Positions 62,088 through 64,000 of a stretch of DNA of 64,000 bases are shown here, in pieces. The notes under the pieces were generated by a model. That model searched no databases and was not told where the DNA came from. It saw only the letters and a program-made list of their open reading frames with translations. The number at the start of each line of letters is the position of its first letter. Positions within the stretch are counted from its first letter, which is position 1. Source of the DNA: Shewanella sp. UCD-KL12 (GTDB lineage: Bacteria > Pseudomonadota > Gammaproteobacteria > Enterobacterales > Shewanellaceae); the NCBI RefSeq assembly GCF_001957125.1, contig NZ_MPHJ01000013.1, positions 62,001-126,000 of the forward strand, given 5' to 3'. Made by a program: the position numbers and the translations under genes.

Positions 62088-63197
62088 ATGAATAAAAAAT
62101 ACCAATCACCTTCTGTAATTGATGACACTATTTACATCAACTCAGATGATATCATTGAGTATTCCGGCCAAAAGAACGTTTCATCTCGTGTCTTTAACCC
62201 TTTTTTCTGCATTAACAAAAGGGTGCCCAAGTGCTTAATGGATAAAATCAAATCTCAAGATGTAGATGATTTGGAAAAAATTATCTTTGGTGAATCCCCT
62301 CTTTTGTCAAAGAAGATCGAATTAGCTTATTGGGATAAATCTGAAACTATAGACTTTGATGAGATGAGAGTAGATCTGTATGGCTCTGTGGGTCTTGCAG
62401 ATGATAGAAGTGTCTTAGATGGTATTATTGCTAAGGGTGATCAAATAGTTACTAAAGGGAAAACCATTCGTCTTGGTGATGTATTTGAGTTTTTGGACAT
62501 CGATGTTTCTGATATCTACACTAAGCAGCAACTTTCAAAGCCATTGTTGAATCGTGGTACCTACTATCACATTACCACTTCGGACTTGTTCAAGCACTTG
62601 AATATGGAGTTACAGACAAAGAATAGAAAGATGATTCGAACTCGAATTGATCGGTTGTCTAAGATGTTGTTCCGTATCACTAAGTTCAGAGAAGGTATTG
62701 AACTGCCAAATCCAGAAAATAGGCAGTTTATTTATCCAGAAGAACAATATTTCATCCTGGATAAGAACAAGCTTAAGAATAAAAATAACTTCACAGCTGA
62801 TACATACACAAATATTTTAGTCTGTGTTAATGATGATTATGTAAAAGATCTTGATAGCGATGGGTTTCTCACTAGAACCCGGTTGCTGCAGGTTTACCAT
62901 GACTTCAATTCTATCAATGGTCTACCGGATTTTCTAAAATATCTAGACTCAAATAAGCGCTCTTTTATTCATACTAAGAAATTAAGTTGGTTGATTGATA
63001 GATACCTTGGTTCAAAGACCGAAGAGTCCATGCAAGGGCTCAACCTTTATCATACAAAGAAAAAGCTCACTGATGTCATAATCAAAAATGCACCTAAGAT
63101 TTTCGAGCATTTTCAGCTTAGGCTTGAGGTATTGATAAATGATGATAGCAAAAAAGTGGACTATCAGTTTTTTCATGCTCCTGGGGATAGCAACTAA
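62088..63197 (+). CDS. Replication initiator protein
   Basis: 369 residues, basic, with winged-helix-like stretches (YYHITTSDLFKHLNMELQTK, RTRIDRLSKMLFRITKF; later RLLQVYHDFNSINGLPDFLK). Position right after the iterons and the two-domain layout indicate the iteron-binding initiator. The family cannot be named exactly; the arrangement initiator plus RepA-like ATPase recalls IncQ-type replicons. Its stop overlaps the next start (TAATG). Confidence 0.8.
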   Translation: MNKKYQSPSVIDDTIYINSDDIIEYSGQKNVSSRVFNPFFCINKRVPKCLMDKIKSQDVDDLEKIIFGESPLLSKKIELAYWDKSETIDFDEMRVDLYGSVGLADDRSVLDGIIAKGDQIVTKGKTIRLGDVFEFLDIDVSDIYTKQQLSKPLLNRGTYYHITTSDLFKHLNMELQTKNRKMIRTRIDRLSKMLFRITKFREGIELPNPENRQFIYPEEQYFILDKNKLKNKNNFTADTYTNILVCVNDDYVKDLDSDGFLTRTRLLQVYHDFNSINGLPDFLKYLDSNKRSFIHTKKLSWLIDRYLGSKTEESMQGLNLYHTKKKLTDVIIKNAPKIFEHFQLRLEVLINDDSKKVDYQFFHAPGDSN

Positions 63198-64000
63198 TGA
63201 AGGCCCTGAAAGTAACGAAAAAGGTTGTTGATAACTTAAGCAACACAGCAAAAAACAATTATATTTTAAAAGGATTACAACGAAAGGGGGTAGCATTCAT
63301 CAATGCAGCGCCTGATACAGGGAAGTCGTTTTTATCATTAAGCATCGCAGTTGAATGTGCAACTAGCCTTAATCTTTTAGGGTTAAAGTTAACCGATGAT
63401 CCATTAAAGGTAGCCTACTGGCCAGCAGAGGATAATATCCATATCACTGGCGAAAGGCTTCAAGAGGTTTTAGATAATCTAGATTCGGATTCAATAGAAT
63501 CAATAGGTAGAAATTTTGCTCTTATCGATTCTATTGACCCTATCTGTTCATCAAAGAAAGCTTCTGAAGATGAAAAACAAGCTGTTAGTACAAATAAAGC
63601 TCGACTTATTAACATCCTAATAGGTAATAAAACAAAAGTGCTTATCATTGATACTGTTCGCTCTGCTATTGGTAGTGCAGATGAAGTCGATGATGATTAC
63701 CAGATAAAGAAAACAATTGTCGATATTGCTGAGGCAGCTGATTGTGCAATTTTTATTGTTCATCATGTAACTAAAGCGGTAGCCCAGGGGAAAGTAACTA
63801 AATCAGCGGTTTCGCAATCAGGTTTATCAATTCTCGGCTCTTATAGTAAGTTGCATCTCATGTTGCATCATGAGACACGTCGAGATGTCACAGAGACTAT
63901 CTTATCATTTAGTAAGGCCAACTATTTAAAGCAATCTGAAAAGGAACCGGTGACTGTTGCGATTAAAAATGGCTTGATGAGAGCTCAAGGCTTCACCCGG
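63197..64000 (+). CDS. RepA-like replicative helicase ATPase, 3' partial
   Basis: 268 codons visible, open at the right edge. A RecA-fold ATPase of the RSF1010 RepA/AAA_25 type: Walker A NAAPDTGKS near residue 40-48, Walker B VLIIDTVR near 150, then CAIFIVHHVTKA and a sensor region. RepA hexamers unwind plasmid origins. The TAATG junction with the initiator implies coupled expression. Confidence 0.82.
   Translation, partial: MKALKVTKKVVDNLSNTAKNNYILKGLQRKGVAFINAAPDTGKSFLSLSIAVECATSLNLLGLKLTDDPLKVAYWPAEDNIHITGERLQEVLDNLDSDSIESIGRNFALIDSIDPICSSKKASEDEKQAVSTNKARLINILIGNKTKVLIIDTVRSAIGSADEVDDDYQIKKTIVDIAEAADCAIFIVHHVTKAVAQGKVTKSAVSQSGLSILGSYSKLHLMLHHETRRDVTETILSFSKANYLKQSEKEPVTVAIKNGLMRAQGFTR

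Noticed and set aside
1-64000. tRNA or rRNA genes
   Set aside because: No cloverleaf-type sequence with conserved T-loop and acceptor pairing was noticed by eye; a tRNAscan run would be needed to exclude them.

Overview
The window reads as about 64 kb of a large, AT-rich conjugative plasmid (or plasmid-like integrative element) from a gammaproteobacterium, probably a marine one related to Vibrio, Shewanella or Pseudoalteromonas. Evidence: an F/SXT/IncC-type transfer apparatus with a MobH (HD-fold) relaxase, an iteron origin with an initiator and a RepA-like ATPase, and homologues of proteins typical of that class (FlhD/FlhC-like activators, Tus, UmuD, YfaE-type ferredoxin). The taxon is inferred, not shown. 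Neither end is a natural boundary: a gene is open at each edge.

Layout. 1-11.95 kb: one co-directional block of mostly unknown genes (MoxR/CobS-type ATPase, DUF3150-like protein, VWA protein, Toprim/primase-like protein, YfaE-type ferredoxin, DNA methyltransferase), ending at a strong hairpin at 11.93 kb. Ten genes here are preceded by the same kind of intercistronic leader: a GC-rich hairpin just after the upstream stop codon, then a second pairing that covers the Shine-Dalgarno/start region. The sequences differ but the pairing is kept, so this looks like a family of structured RNA regulators. 12-17.4 kb: small genes of unknown function on both strands, a membrane HExxH (M50-like) protein and an orphan UmuD-like gene under a LexA box. 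17.4-18.1 kb: IS3 and Tn3 relics. 18.1-27 kb: about twenty very small genes, many starting with a shared GGATACAGC-ATG junction, with one exact 248-bp duplication and a 97-bp repeat. 27-30.6 kb: a multi-HTH regulator and a more GC-rich three-gene tyrosine-recombinase module next to a loxP-shaped site. 30.6-34.7 kb: a membrane protein, a Tus homologue and small genes.

34.7-61.2 kb: conjugation. traF-traH-traG run leftward (40.8-34.7 kb), preceded by an flhDC-like activator pair. A 720-bp region with six GTTGTAAA motifs (candidate oriT or Ter-like region) precedes a rightward operon with a MobI-like gene, the relaxase traI, the coupling protein traD, a DUF4400-like protein and an S49 peptidase. 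Then come traA, traL-E-K-B and a trbI-like gene, and dsbC, a redox-dead dsbC paralogue, traV and traC. Four of these transfer units carry the same operator, TTAAGAT-N13-ATCTTAA, 50-70 bp upstream; the flhDC-like pair is the obvious candidate to bind it. traW, traU, traN and the trhF peptidase are not in the window.

61.2-64 kb: replication. An oriV with about 16 iterons in two orientations is followed by the initiator gene and a RepA-like hexameric-helicase-type ATPase that runs off the right edge.
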